A stretch of 64,000 nucleotides of DNA from JBAXTE01 sp963556065 (GTDB taxonomy: Bacteria > Bacteroidota > Bacteroidia > Bacteroidales > WCHB1-69), in NCBI GenBank assembly GCA_963556065.3, contig CAUVYH020000019.1, positions 42,671 to 106,670 of the forward strand. The letters are read 5' to 3'. Position 1 is the first letter of the stretch; the number at the start of each line of letters is the position of its first letter. Position numbers and translations under genes: made by a program. Shown one piece after another: positions 14,796 to 24,339 of this stretch. The notes under the pieces were generated by a model. It saw only the letters and a list, made by a program, of their open reading frames with translations. It did not search any database and was not told where the DNA came from.

Positions 14796-14816
14796 ACCAA
14801 ACTAAAAAACAAAAAC

Positions 14817-15917
14817 ATGCGAAGAATACTGGTGGCTACCGGGGGAGGAGATTGCCCGGGGCTGAATGCTGTAATTAGAGGAATTGTAAAACGCGCGGCG
14901 TTAGAAAAAGAGAAAGAATGGGAGATTATCGGTTCGATAGAATCGTTTAACGGCATATTGCGTGAACCGACCGAAGTTGTGGTGTTGGACGAAAAAACCG
15001 TGGCCGGCATACATGTTCAGGGAGGTACAATCATCGGCACAACCAATAAAGGAGGCCCTTTTGCTTGGCCAATTCACGATTCTAACGGTCAATGGTCAAC
15101 CGTCGATCGCTCCGATGAAATGATTCGCAAACTCCAATATATGGGGATAGATGCGGTAATAAACATTGGCGGAGACGGTTCGCAGCGAATTTCGCAGGCT
15201 CTCTACGAAAAAGGATTAAATGTAATCGGGGTTCCGAAAACCATAGATAACGATTTAAGTTCTACCGATTTTACTTTCGGCTTTCAAACGGCCGTTCAAA
15301 TCGCTACCGAAGCCGTGGATAAACTGGTTACTACCGCCGCCAGCCACAACCGGGTTTTTATCCTTGAGGTTATGGGGCGCGATGCCGGTTGGATCGGCCT
15401 TCATTCGGCTATTGCCGGGGGAGCCAATATCTGCTTAATTCCCGAGATTCCATATAACATCAACTCAATTATCGATAAGATTGACACCCGTTATCATCAT
15501 GGACGCGGGTTCTGCATCATTGTGGTTTCGGAAGGAGCCAAACCCCGCGGCGGGGAATCCGTAGGCACCGTGAGCGATGAAGTGGGATATGAAAATTTTA
15601 AACTCGGAGGCGTTGGCGAAAAGTTAAAGGCAGATCTTATAAAAGCCGGTGTTGAGCAAGACGTACGGGTCACGGTATTGGGGCACCTTCAGCGTGGAGG
15701 CATTCCTACAGCATTCGACCGAGTGTTGGCATCGCAATTTGGAGTAAAAGCATTCGAGTTGGCGTTGGAAGAAAAGTATGGACAAATGGTGGCTTATCGA
15801 CATCCCGATATCATTTCCGTTCCTTTTACAGAAGCAATTAACAATATGAACTTTGTAAATCCACAAAGTGATATGGTAAGGCTTGCACGAGGAATGGGCA
15901 TCTCTTTCGGAGAATAG
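14817..15917 (+). CDS. pfkA: 6-phosphofructokinase
   Basis: 366 residues. Glycolysis: transfers phosphate to fructose 6-phosphate. The N-terminal loop is GGGDCPGLNAVIR (9-21), and the catalytic PKTIDND (140-146) and MGRDAGW (about 188) are present. At the two positions used to tell phosphoryl donors apart it has GGDGS (118-122, Gly as in ATP enzymes) with PKTIDND (Lys as in many PPi and group III enzymes). Length and loop fit the group III/mixed-substrate clade better than E. coli PfkA (320 residues). ATP use is likelier, but PPi cannot be excluded. Cotranscribed with the small membrane protein upstream. Confidence 0.93.
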   Translation: MRRILVATGGGDCPGLNAVIRGIVKRAALEKEKEWEIIGSIESFNGILREPTEVVVLDEKTVAGIHVQGGTIIGTTNKGGPFAWPIHDSNGQWSTVDRSDEMIRKLQYMGIDAVINIGGDGSQRISQALYEKGLNVIGVPKTIDNDLSSTDFTFGFQTAVQIATEAVDKLVTTAASHNRVFILEVMGRDAGWIGLHSAIAGGANICLIPEIPYNINSIIDKIDTRYHHGRGFCIIVVSEGAKPRGGESVGTVSDEVGYENFKLGGVGEKLKADLIKAGVEQDVRVTVLGHLQRGGIPTAFDRVLASQFGVKAFELALEEKYGQMVAYRHPDIISVPFTEAINNMNFVNPQSDMVRLARGMGISFGE

Positions 15918-16023
15918 CAATAATAGGTGAATGGTACTGGTGAAAGGAGAAAAGGTTGAAAGCCATGTACCGTGTTCCTTTCAACCTTGTGCCTTGCACC
16001 TTTCTGTGGAATAGAAAAATTCA

Positions 16024-16031
16024 TACCTTTG
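16024..16031 (+). promoter_or_regulatory. -7 box TACCTTTG of gltX
   Basis: Perfect TAnnTTTG match, with TTTC 19 bp upstream as a partial -33 box, 22 bp before the gltX ATG. Confidence 0.5.
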
Positions 16032-16053
16032 CATCTGAAAAAAACAATACAAT

Positions 16054-17580
16054 ATGAACCCGAAAGTACGCGTACGATTTGCCCCTAGTCCCACAGGGCC
16101 ACTTCACATTGGCGGAGTGAGAACCGCATTATATAATTATCTTTTTGCCCGCCAAAACGGAGGGGATTTTTTACTACGCATCGAAGATACCGATCAGACC
16201 CGTTTTGTTCCCGGAGCCGAAGAATATATCATTGAATCGTTGTCGTGGCTGGGAATTAACTTTAACGAAGGCGTTCATGTAGGCGGGCCACATGCTCCAT
16301 ATCGCCAATCGGATCGAAAGCATCTTTATCGTGAATACGCCGACCGTTTGATTGCTTCGGGCGATGCTTATTTTGCATTCGACACTTCGGAAGAGCTCGA
16401 AGCCATGCGTAAAGAGGCTGAAGCTGCTAAAAAGAATTTTCAATACGATGTGCATACCCGCAACGGTTTGGTAAATTCACTGACACTTTCAGCTGAAGAA
16501 ACTCAAGCTCGCATCAGCAAAAAGGAACCTTATGTAATTCGCTTTAAAATGCCCGAAAACGAAATTGTTGAAATCAACGACTTGATTCGCGGGCATGTAA
16601 GCGTAAACACCTCAATTCTAGACGATAAAGTACTTTTTAAATCGGACGGAATGCCAACCTATCATTTAGCCAATGTGGTTGACGATTATTTAATGGAAAT
16701 TACACATGTAATTCGCGGCGAAGAGTGGTTGCCTTCGGCTCCGTTGCATGTAATGTTATATCGAAAATTCGGCTGGGCTCATCGCATGCCGGAATTTGCA
16801 CATCTTCCGTTGCTGTTAAAACCAGACGGTAACGGAAAATTAAGCAAACGCGACGGAGATCGTTTGGGATTCCCGGTATTTCCACTACAATGGAAGGATC
16901 CGAAAACCGGTGAGATTTCATCCGGATATCGCGAATCGGGTTATTTTCCCGATGCTGTGGTTAATATCCTCGCTCTTTTGGGTTGGAATCCGGGAAACAA
17001 TCAGGAGTTGCTTTCAATGGACGAACTCATTTCGCTGTTTAGCCTCGAAAAGATCAGTAAGGCCGGTGCTAAGTTCGATCTGGAAAAATCGAAATGGTTC
17101 AATCATCAATATTTAATAAAACGCAGTAATCAAGAATTGGCAACGCTTCTATTGCCATTGCTGGCTCAAGAAGGGGTCGATGTTTCGATCGACAAACTGG
17201 CTTATGTTGTGGGTTTGGTAAAAGAGCGTGCGCATTTTGTAAAAGAACTGGTGCCTCAAACTATATATTTCTTTAAAGCACCTAAGGAATTTAATCCGCA
17301 GGTTATTAAAAAGCGCTGGAAAGAAGATACTTCGATTCATCTCAGGGCTATTGGAAAAATTATCTCTTCCGTGCCGTTCGATGTCCAACAGATACACGAC
17401 CAAGTGATGAATTTTATTCAAACCAATGAACTGAATACAGGGCAAATTATGAATAGTTTAAGATTATCACTGGTCGGCGATGCCATGGGACCCGATTTGT
17501 TTGAAATTATAGCTTTCATTGGAGCGGAAGAGGTTAATGCGCGTATTGAAAACGCAATAAACACGATAAAAATTCAGTGA
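16054..17580 (+). CDS. gltX: Glutamate--tRNA ligase
   Basis: 508 residues. Charges tRNA-Glu. The class I signatures are clear: HIGG-type motif in PSPTGPLHIGGVRTAL (about 10-25) and KLSKR in GNGKLSKRDGDRLGFPV (about 263). A short insertion after KLSKR (FPLQWKDPKTGEISSGYRESGYF) is common in Bacteroidota enzymes. The C-terminal anticodon-binding domain is complete. Its TGA stop overlaps the GTG start of the EamA transporter by 3 bases, so translation may be coupled. Confidence 0.97.
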   Translation: MNPKVRVRFAPSPTGPLHIGGVRTALYNYLFARQNGGDFLLRIEDTDQTRFVPGAEEYIIESLSWLGINFNEGVHVGGPHAPYRQSDRKHLYREYADRLIASGDAYFAFDTSEELEAMRKEAEAAKKNFQYDVHTRNGLVNSLTLSAEETQARISKKEPYVIRFKMPENEIVEINDLIRGHVSVNTSILDDKVLFKSDGMPTYHLANVVDDYLMEITHVIRGEEWLPSAPLHVMLYRKFGWAHRMPEFAHLPLLLKPDGNGKLSKRDGDRLGFPVFPLQWKDPKTGEISSGYRESGYFPDAVVNILALLGWNPGNNQELLSMDELISLFSLEKISKAGAKFDLEKSKWFNHQYLIKRSNQELATLLLPLLAQEGVDVSIDKLAYVVGLVKERAHFVKELVPQTIYFFKAPKEFNPQVIKKRWKEDTSIHLRAIGKIISSVPFDVQQIHDQVMNFIQTNELNTGQIMNSLRLSLVGDAMGPDLFEIIAFIGAEEVNARIENAINTIKIQ

Positions 17581-18488
17581 TTCAAACACATCTTGGAGAG
17601 TTTGCGGCATTACTTACTGCTGTATTTTGGACTTTTACCGCTATTGCATTTACTTCTGCGGGTAAGCTAATCGGCTCTTTATCGGTGAATATCTGGCGCC
17701 TAATTATTGGTATTGCATTTATTGCAATCTTTACTTTTATTGCTTACGGCTCACCTGTTCCATCGAATATCAGTTATAAAAGCTGGATTTGGCTTAGTTT
17801 GTCCGGTTTTGTAGGTGTGTTTTTAGGAGACTTGTTTCTTTTTAAAGCATTTACCATAACCGGCCCCCGGGTAGCGCTACTGGTAATGTCGCTGGCACCT
17901 CCCATGGCTGCGTTAATAAGTTGGGTTGTGCTCGGTGAATCGCTTACTGTTCTTGGTTTTATTGGAATGACCGTTACTATCATCGGGATATGTATGGTGA
18001 TTTTAACGCGAAAACAGGAGGAAGAAGAAAAGAGAAAATCGTTCAAATTCAGATATCATCCGAGAGGTATATTCTTTGCTTTTTTGGGGGCCATTGGGCA
18101 GGCTTCGGGATTAGTAATGAGTAAAGTGGGACTCAGCACAACCGCCAATCCGTTTTATGGAAGCGAAATCAGGCTCTTTGCAGGGCTTTTCGGGTTTGTT
18201 TTACTTATCACGTATTTAAAACGGTGGCCGTCGGTTGTACAATCCGTTAAAAGTACCAAAGCCATGAGCATGGTAACCGTGGGCGGTTTTTTCGGTCCGT
18301 TTTTAGGAATTACATTATCCCTTTTTGCCGTTCAACATGCCAATCCGGGAGTGGTGCAAACTATCGTTTCAATAAATCCGATACTGATCATTCCTTTTGC
18401 AATGTGGCTTTATCACGAAAAAATTACCTTGCGCGAAACCATTGGAGCACTCGTTGCCGTAGTTGGCGTATCTTTGTTCTTTGTGTAA
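17577..18488 (+). CDS. EamA-family (DMT) transporter
   Basis: 303 residues, about ten hydrophobic segments in two EamA repeats (about 5-143 and 160-303) with a charged central linker (QEEEEKRKSF, about 142-152). Family members export metabolites or amino acids across the inner membrane; substrate is unknown. The start is GTG, overlapping the gltX stop codon. The second repeat has the usual GVVQTIVSINPILIIP signature region. Confidence 0.9.
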   Translation: MIQTHLGEFAALLTAVFWTFTAIAFTSAGKLIGSLSVNIWRLIIGIAFIAIFTFIAYGSPVPSNISYKSWIWLSLSGFVGVFLGDLFLFKAFTITGPRVALLVMSLAPPMAALISWVVLGESLTVLGFIGMTVTIIGICMVILTRKQEEEEKRKSFKFRYHPRGIFFAFLGAIGQASGLVMSKVGLSTTANPFYGSEIRLFAGLFGFVLLITYLKRWPSVVQSVKSTKAMSMVTVGGFFGPFLGITLSLFAVQHANPGVVQTIVSINPILIIPFAMWLYHEKITLRETIGALVAVVGVSLFFV

Positions 18489-18592
18489 AAAGAAGAACGG
18501 AGTCTGAGTGCAGCCGAAGGCGAAGTGAAAAAGATAAAGGCGCAAAATTAAGCAACAGCTAACCAGCATGTAAAAGTTAGCGAAATAATTGT

Positions 18593-18600
18593 TAAATTTG
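18593..18600 (+). promoter_or_regulatory. -7 box TAAATTTG of the aldehyde dehydrogenase gene
   Basis: Perfect TAnnTTTG match, 85 bp before the ATG. A GAGTGCAGCCGAAGGCGAAG segment at about 18507-18526, reminiscent of a dispersed Bacteroidota repeat, lies just upstream. Confidence 0.4.
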
Positions 18601-18685
18601 CATTGCGGGGTAATTGCCATTATACTCTTTATTTTGGGATTACTCAACGGATATTGGTTTGTTATATAAATCAAGGGTTTAAACG

Positions 18686-20110
18686 ATGAAGGAAAAGTAC
18701 AAAATATATTGCGGTGGAAATTTTATAACAACCGAAGAAACCGTTGATGTTTTCAATTCCTATGACAATCTATGTGTAGGAACAACTTATTTAGCGAATA
18801 ACAATCATCTCGAAGAGGCAATTGAAGCTGCAAACAATACATTTTCAGCGCTTAAACGAATGCCGGCACATGTAAAAACCGGAATCTTAAACGAAATCGC
18901 CCGACGATTGCTCGAATCCAAAAGTAAAATGTCCTTAGTGCTGGCTGCAGAGGCTAATAAACCTTTGAAATGGGCACAAGCCGAAGTTGACAGGTCTATA
19001 CAAACTTTCAGAATTGCCGCCGAAGAAGCGGGACGAACTCAGGGTGAGTACATTGTGATTGACCGCACACATGCAGGAGAAAACAAAGAGGGATTGGTAA
19101 AATTTTTTCCCATCGGGCTAGTAGCAGGAATTTCCCCTTTTAATTTTCCCCTGAATCTGGCGGTTCATAAAATTGCACCGGCTATTGCCGCGGGCTGTCC
19201 GATTATTCTTAAACCGGCAACAGCCACTCCGCTAACAGCCTTATTATTAGCCGAAGTCATCGATAAAACAGAACTTCCCAAAGGTGCGTTATCTATTATG
19301 CCAATGAACCGAAGTGTCGGCAACCGATTGGTTACAGATGAACGTTTTAAATTACTTACATTTACCGGATCGCCGCTTGTAGGATGGGATATGAAAGCCA
19401 ATGCCGGCAAGAAAAAAGTGGTTCTCGAACTGGGAGGCAATGCGGCTGTTATCGTTACACCCACAGCAAACATCGATTGGGCCGTTAAACGCTCGGTGAT
19501 GGGTGCATTTATATATTCGGGGCAAGTTTGCATTCATACACAACGAATATTCGTACAAAAAGATCATTATAGAATGTTTGTCGATAAATTTTTGTACCAA
19601 ACAGCACTGTTGCACGAAGGATCACCGCTCGACCCGAATACAGATATCAGTGGGTTAATAGACGAAGTTAATGCCATTCGTGTAGAATCGTGGATTCATG
19701 AAGCTATAAGGCAAGGAGCAACTTGTCTTTGTGGAGGCGGTCGGAGAGGTGCTTTTGTAGAACCCACTGTACTGACAAATACCTATCCCGAAATGAAAGT
19801 TTGTAATCAGGAAGTATTTGGCCCTGTAGTGGTTATTGAGTCGTATAACACCTTTGAAGAGGCCGTGGATCGGGTAAATGATACAAAATACGGCTTGCAA
19901 GCGGGAGTATTCACCAACACGCTATCGGAGATGAATTATGCATATTCCGAAATCGAATGTGGCGGTGTAATTATCAATGATGCCTCTATTTTTAGGGTGG
20001 ATCATACGCCGTATGGCGGAATTAAAGAATCGGGAATGGGTCGTGAAGGAGTGAAATATTCCATTGCCGATATGTCGGAACCTAAATTGTTAATCAAAAA
20101 CACAGATTAA
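18686..20110 (+). CDS. NAD(P)-dependent aldehyde dehydrogenase
   Basis: 474 residues, full-length ALDH. Oxidises an aldehyde to acid. Catalytic Cys282 (SGQVCIHTQR), general base Glu248 (LELGGNAA) and the oxyanion Asn in PFNFPLN (about 153) are all present, and the C-terminal YGGIKESGMGREG is typical. It resembles the lactaldehyde/phosphonoacetaldehyde-type branch, but substrate is not set. The LytTR response regulator follows after 1 bp, a rare pairing. Confidence 0.92.
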   Translation: MKEKYKIYCGGNFITTEETVDVFNSYDNLCVGTTYLANNNHLEEAIEAANNTFSALKRMPAHVKTGILNEIARRLLESKSKMSLVLAAEANKPLKWAQAEVDRSIQTFRIAAEEAGRTQGEYIVIDRTHAGENKEGLVKFFPIGLVAGISPFNFPLNLAVHKIAPAIAAGCPIILKPATATPLTALLLAEVIDKTELPKGALSIMPMNRSVGNRLVTDERFKLLTFTGSPLVGWDMKANAGKKKVVLELGGNAAVIVTPTANIDWAVKRSVMGAFIYSGQVCIHTQRIFVQKDHYRMFVDKFLYQTALLHEGSPLDPNTDISGLIDEVNAIRVESWIHEAIRQGATCLCGGGRRGAFVEPTVLTNTYPEMKVCNQEVFGPVVVIESYNTFEEAVDRVNDTKYGLQAGVFTNTLSEMNYAYSEIECGGVIINDASIFRVDHTPYGGIKESGMGREGVKYSIADMSEPKLLIKNTD

Positions 20111-20111
20111 A

Positions 20112-20828
20112 ATGATGGATACGAAATTGTTTGTTGTAGAGGATGAACCCGCTATTCAAGAGATAATTTGCAATTATGCCGGAGAATTGGGCTATCAGAT
20201 AGAATCGATGTCCGATTCGTTTGAATCGGCAATTGCCAAGATTAGTAATTCCAACGCAAATTTTGCTTTGCTCGACATTCGCCTTGGGGATGAAAAAGAC
20301 GGCTTGCTAATTGCGCGTCAGGTGAAGGAAAAACTTAATATTCCCTTTATTTTTATCACGTCCCTTTCCGACTCCGAAACTTTGTTGAAGGCTTCACTGG
20401 AATCTCCCGAAGGATATCTGCTGAAACCTTTTTCTAAAGAAGATCTCTATGCTACCGTGGAGTTGATTAAACATAAGCGACGCATTGCCTCGTCAAATAC
20501 ACCTTCCGAAAACAAAACATCTCTTTTTATAAAAGCCGATTATGCACATCAAAAGATTAATTTCAGCGATATTTTTTATATAAACGCCGAAGGTAACTAT
20601 TTAAAAATCAATCTTTCAAATGGCAAAAATATTATGGCCCGATTTACCATGAAAGAATTTGTCAACGAGCTTCCGTCGGATGTTTTCTTTCAAATACACA
20701 AGTCGTATATTGTCAATGTAAACCACATTACTTCAATTACAGGAAACAGTGTACTGATTAATAATACGGAAATTCCACTGTCGAGCACCTGTAAAGCCGC
20801 TTTTTATGAAAAGTTGAATATTCAATAA
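20112..20828 (+). CDS. LytTR-family response regulator (orphan)
   Basis: 238 residues. Receiver domain at about 5-118, with acidic residues in VEDEP, phosphoacceptor Asp55 (ALLDIRL), Thr83 and Lys104 (LLKPFS); LytTR DNA-binding domain at about 128-236, with YINAEGNYLKI and FQIHKSYIVNV. It regulates transcription when phosphorylated by a sensor kinase, but no kinase is adjacent; the only kinase gene in the window (30682-33582) has its own LytTR partner. It is cotranscribed with the aldehyde dehydrogenase. ATG at 20112 or 20115. Confidence 0.9.
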   Translation: MMDTKLFVVEDEPAIQEIICNYAGELGYQIESMSDSFESAIAKISNSNANFALLDIRLGDEKDGLLIARQVKEKLNIPFIFITSLSDSETLLKASLESPEGYLLKPFSKEDLYATVELIKHKRRIASSNTPSENKTSLFIKADYAHQKINFSDIFYINAEGNYLKINLSNGKNIMARFTMKEFVNELPSDVFFQIHKSYIVNVNHITSITGNSVLINNTEIPLSSTCKAAFYEKLNIQ

Positions 20829-20927
20829 TAGAGGCCTCTGCGAATCGGAATATTAATCATTTTTTCATCGATAAAATCAAGTGAACCGAAAGCGCCAAAA
20901 TAATCACAAAAGCTATTTAAAAAGTAA

Positions 20928-21557
20928 GATTTTTTTCTTTTTAGAACAAATGGGAGAGCCCTATTCCATTGTAAACGAAGTGTTGGTCATACATTCTTGG
21001 CTATTGGCAAGGGAAAAAAGATGACAGTTTATTCATATGGAAGATACGCAGCACTTGATAAAGAAAAAGGAATTTTAAACAATACAAACATATCTGGTCA
21101 AGGTGTTTTGCTGAGACTTACGGGACAAGATGCTGTAAACTTTGTCAATAAGTATGTTAATGAAGATGGAGCTGAAGCATATGAAATTACTAGTGCTAAT
21201 GAGAGTAGCGTTTGTGAAATACGTGACAATTATTTTAGTGCCTTTAGTGCGGTTCCAAAAACCGGGAAATACAAAGGCGATGCAAGAGCCAGAGTAGTTG
21301 ATAAATACAATCTTTTTGATAACAATTGTACAACTAAAACTGAGGATGCTTTAAAAGCAAGTGAAATTGGATTGGATTTTAAAACAACAACTATTGATTT
21401 TATTCCTAGTACTGTGCCAGGAATTGGCACGACGGTAAAATCAACTGACGATGTAAATACTCCTGGAGAGATGCAGGATTATCTTAGTGGTGAATCCAAA
21501 TATGGAGGAGGTACAGTTAAAAACGTGACTAACGATGTTAAAAAAGAAGTACAGTAA
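20928..21557 (+). pseudogene. Orphan Rhs/polymorphic-toxin C-terminal domain
   Basis: An open frame that starts after an in-frame stop at 20925 and has no plausible ATG upstream of its conserved core; the first ATG in frame is at 21021, the first alternative start TTG at 20997. Reading from 20985 gives GHTFLAIGKGKKMTVYSYG, a conserved sequence at the tip of Rhs-type proteins. His in GHTF precedes Cys in LFDNNCTTKTED (about 105 residues later), the His-before-Cys order of permuted papain-like folds. The Rhs core that would deliver it is absent, so this looks like a detached toxin tip, possibly a fragment left after recombination. It could still be translated from TTG or the internal ATG. Confidence 0.65.
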
Positions 21558-21579
21558 TTTAAAATTAAATCTTAATTTT

Positions 21580-21852
21580 ATGTCTATCACAAAAAAAATC
21601 ATACCTATATTTATATTATTATTCTGTTTGTTAATAATAATAACAAGTGTTTTTTCTATAATGAACTACATGATTTCAATGCAATTTGAAGTACATGATG
21701 CAAAAATATTATATGGAAATCGTGAAGATATTATTTTACGTGAACATGAACTATCAGATTTAATCAAATATAATATTATCATTATTATATTTGGATTTAT
21801 AGTTTTTTGTGAAAACATATATTATTTTTTTAAATCAAGAAAGAAAGCATAG
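21580..21852 (+). CDS. Small two-helix membrane protein, candidate immunity protein
   Basis: 90 residues with two hydrophobic helices (about 6-31 and 63-80) and a polar loop between them (FEVHDAKILYGNREDIILREHELSDL). No known family. It follows the Rhs toxin tip after 22 bp on the same strand, the usual place of an immunity gene, and has the same AT-rich composition. ATG at 21580 is preferred to the longer overlapping frame. Immunity role is inferred from position only. Confidence 0.55.
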   Translation: MSITKKIIPIFILLFCLLIIITSVFSIMNYMISMQFEVHDAKILYGNREDIILREHELSDLIKYNIIIIIFGFIVFCENIYYFFKSRKKA

Positions 21853-22146
21853 TTTAATAATGTTTCGGTAGTGTCCCATAGTGTGCTTTTCTGTCTTTTA
21901 TAATTTTAATAGATTGAAAATAATCATATTACAAAAACTCAAGGTGTAAAAATAAGTGGAAAGAAAAAAAGATCGTTTATAAGAACGCTTTTATACCAAT
22001 GTGAAACTGTAAATATCTCAGGTGGGTTACAATGTTGAACTACAATTTCTTACATTGGTCAATGCTCGAAATGAATTTAAAATAAATATTGAACTCAGAA
22101 ATAATTCATTTCGGTATAAAATGGATTTTTGATAAGTGTATAGCTT

Positions 22147-24093
22147 TTATTCAACATCCATTAGCTGCTCCTGAAGTAGTTCCCATTCGGCCATTCGGTG
22201 TTCTATTTGCCGTTTGGTATGCTCATACTGCCGATAAAGTTCGCCGGAAGCAATTTCTTGTTGATATTTTTCGGGCATGGCCAGCTTTTCGTCCATAGCT
22301 TTAAGCTCGGCTTCGTGTTTTTGTATTTTATCTTCAATCTGACGAATCTGATTTTTAACTTTCCGGATCTGACTCTCCAACTCTTTTTTCTTTTCCCACT
22401 GCTGCTTATTTTCAGAAATTGTTTCTTCTGGAGTTGTAATGCTTTTATTGCCTATGCTTGATTTTTCCAAATCCGACAAATTTTGAATCTTCCGATCTTC
22501 GATAAAATCATAAACATCTCCGATATATTCCTTAATATGATGATGCTTAAATTCTACGACCTTTTCCGTTAATCCCTGCAGGAAATCACGGTCGTGAGAA
22601 ACAATAATAAAAGCTCCGTCATATTGTAATAAAGCCGATTTTAGGACATCTTTCGATTGCATGTCGAGGTGATTGGTCGGTTCATCTAAAATTAGCAGAT
22701 TATATGGAGTGAGCAACAGTTTTGCAAGAGCCAGACGGGCTTTTTCGCCTCCTGAAAGTACCTTTACCTTTTTCTCGATATCATCGCCCGAAAAAAGAAA
22801 ACTTCCCAAAATAGCCCGAATTCGCGTTCGGATGTCTCCCACGGCAATCTCATCAATGGTTTCAAAAACCGTTTTGTTGGGGTTGAGCATTGCCGCTTGA
22901 TTTTGAGCGTAATAGCCGACTATTACTTGGTGTCCCAACTTTACATAACCTTGAGTGGCGGCTAAGTCGCCGACGATAATCCGGGAAAAAGTTGTTTTTC
23001 CCTCCCCATTTTTGCCCACGAAAGCCACTTTTTGTCCGCGTAAAAGAGTGAAATCTAGATCGGACAGTACCAGTTTTTTGTCAAACGACTTCACCACATT
23101 TTTTGCTTCAACCACTACCTGTCCGGAATGAGGGGCGGGTTGGAAACGGAAATGAATGGAGGAGTTGTCGAGACCGTCCACCTCAATTCGTTCCATCTTA
23201 TCGAGCATTTTTATTTTGGACTGTACCTGCTTCGATTTGGTGGCTTTATAGCGGAAACGCTCTACAAAACGCTCCATTTCGATGATTTCGCGCTGCTGGT
23301 TGGTTTGCGCAGCCATCTGGTGCTCGATACGCTCCATCCGTTGTTCTACATATTCGGAATAAGAGCATTTATAATCGAAAATACTTCCCAAACTTATTTC
23401 AATGGTTCGGGTAGTCACAGCATCCAGAAAAGCACGGTCGTGCGAAACTAAGATAACCGCTCCCGGGTACGAAGACATAAATATTTCGAGCCATTGAATG
23501 GACTCGATATCAAGGTGATTGGTCGGTTCGTCGAGTAGCATCACTTCCGGTTTCTGGAGGAGAATTTTAGCCAGTTCCACACGCATCTGCCAACCACTGC
23601 TGAATTCCGTCATCGCCCGGGTAAAATCGGTGGATTCAAAGCCCAGTCCGAAGAGCACTTTTTCGGCTTCGGAATTCATATTGCCGGCTCCTATCAAATG
23701 AAGTCGTTCGGTACTTTCACTGAGCAAAGCCGATTTATTATAATAATCGGTGGATTCGTAATCGGTGCGGGTACCAAGATCGTGAGTAAGTTTTTTAATC
23801 AATGCCTCCAGATGGTGAACTTCGTGAAAAGCGGTAAGGGTTTCATCCCAGACGGTCCGTTTGCTGGATGGAGATAGTTCCTGAGGCAAATACCCGACCC
23901 TATGTCCGGCGGTAACGATAATGGAACCCTTTTCGGGTTCTTGCATCCCGGCCAATATTTTCAATAACGTGGACTTGCCGGCACCGTTTTTCCCCGTTAG
24001 TCCGATGCGGTCATTATCGCTTACCACAAACGAAACTTCACTAAATAGATCGTCCCCTGTAAAATGTATCGAAAGAGAGCTTACTGTAATCAT
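22147..24093 (-). CDS. ABC-F family ATPase
   Basis: 648 residues with two complete ABC ATPase domains (about 1-255 and 322-540) and no membrane segment. Walker A motifs GKNGAGKST (about 35) and GKNGEGKTT (about 359), two signatures (LSGGEKARL and a degenerate EFSSGWQMRVELA), and the inter-domain linker (about 240-300) typical of ABC-F. A C-terminal coiled coil (about 555-645, rich in Lys/Glu/Gln) resembles the Uup-type tail. ABC-F proteins act on the ribosome in translation or antibiotic protection. Subfamily is not certain. A promoter box lies at 24116-24123. Confidence 0.93.
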   Translation of the reverse strand: MITVSSLSIHFTGDDLFSEVSFVVSDNDRIGLTGKNGAGKSTLLKILAGMQEPEKGSIIVTAGHRVGYLPQELSPSSKRTVWDETLTAFHEVHHLEALIKKLTHDLGTRTDYESTDYYNKSALLSESTERLHLIGAGNMNSEAEKVLFGLGFESTDFTRAMTEFSSGWQMRVELAKILLQKPEVMLLDEPTNHLDIESIQWLEIFMSSYPGAVILVSHDRAFLDAVTTRTIEISLGSIFDYKCSYSEYVEQRMERIEHQMAAQTNQQREIIEMERFVERFRYKATKSKQVQSKIKMLDKMERIEVDGLDNSSIHFRFQPAPHSGQVVVEAKNVVKSFDKKLVLSDLDFTLLRGQKVAFVGKNGEGKTTFSRIIVGDLAATQGYVKLGHQVIVGYYAQNQAAMLNPNKTVFETIDEIAVGDIRTRIRAILGSFLFSGDDIEKKVKVLSGGEKARLALAKLLLTPYNLLILDEPTNHLDMQSKDVLKSALLQYDGAFIIVSHDRDFLQGLTEKVVEFKHHHIKEYIGDVYDFIEDRKIQNLSDLEKSSIGNKSITTPEETISENKQQWEKKKELESQIRKVKNQIRQIEDKIQKHEAELKAMDEKLAMPEKYQQEIASGELYRQYEHTKRQIEHRMAEWELLQEQLMDVE

Positions 24094-24115
24094 AGTTATC
24101 CGTCAAAATTATTTG

Positions 24116-24123
24116 CAAACGTA
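24116..24123 (-). promoter_or_regulatory. -7 box TACGTTTG of the ABC-F gene
   Basis: Perfect TAnnTTTG match on the minus strand, 22 bp before the ATG at 24093. Confidence 0.55.
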
Positions 24124-24289
24124 CACATTTTTCGGCACATTTTATTGGAGAATATCAATTCAAAAATGTAATATGTTGGATATTAAATAGATAATAACAA
24201 TCAGGAAAGAGCATCTTTAACCATTGGCAAACGGGTTCAGCATACTCATGCTACGATATCATCTTACAAAAAACTCCGGATAAATGAAA

Positions 24290-24297
24290 TAAATTTG
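24290..24297 (+). promoter_or_regulatory. -7 box TAAATTTG of the DUF3795 gene
   Basis: Perfect TAnnTTTG match, 42 bp before the ATG at 24340; no clear -33 box. Confidence 0.45.
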
Positions 24298-24339
24298 TAA
24301 TTTTAAACATTTCATTTGTCAAAATCTAAAACAAGTGTT

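Noticed and set aside
18507..18535. CTGAGTGCAGCCGAAGG-like segment as a repeat element
   Set aside because: Similar to a dispersed sequence I recall in Bacteroidota, but a single short copy here is not enough to annotate it.
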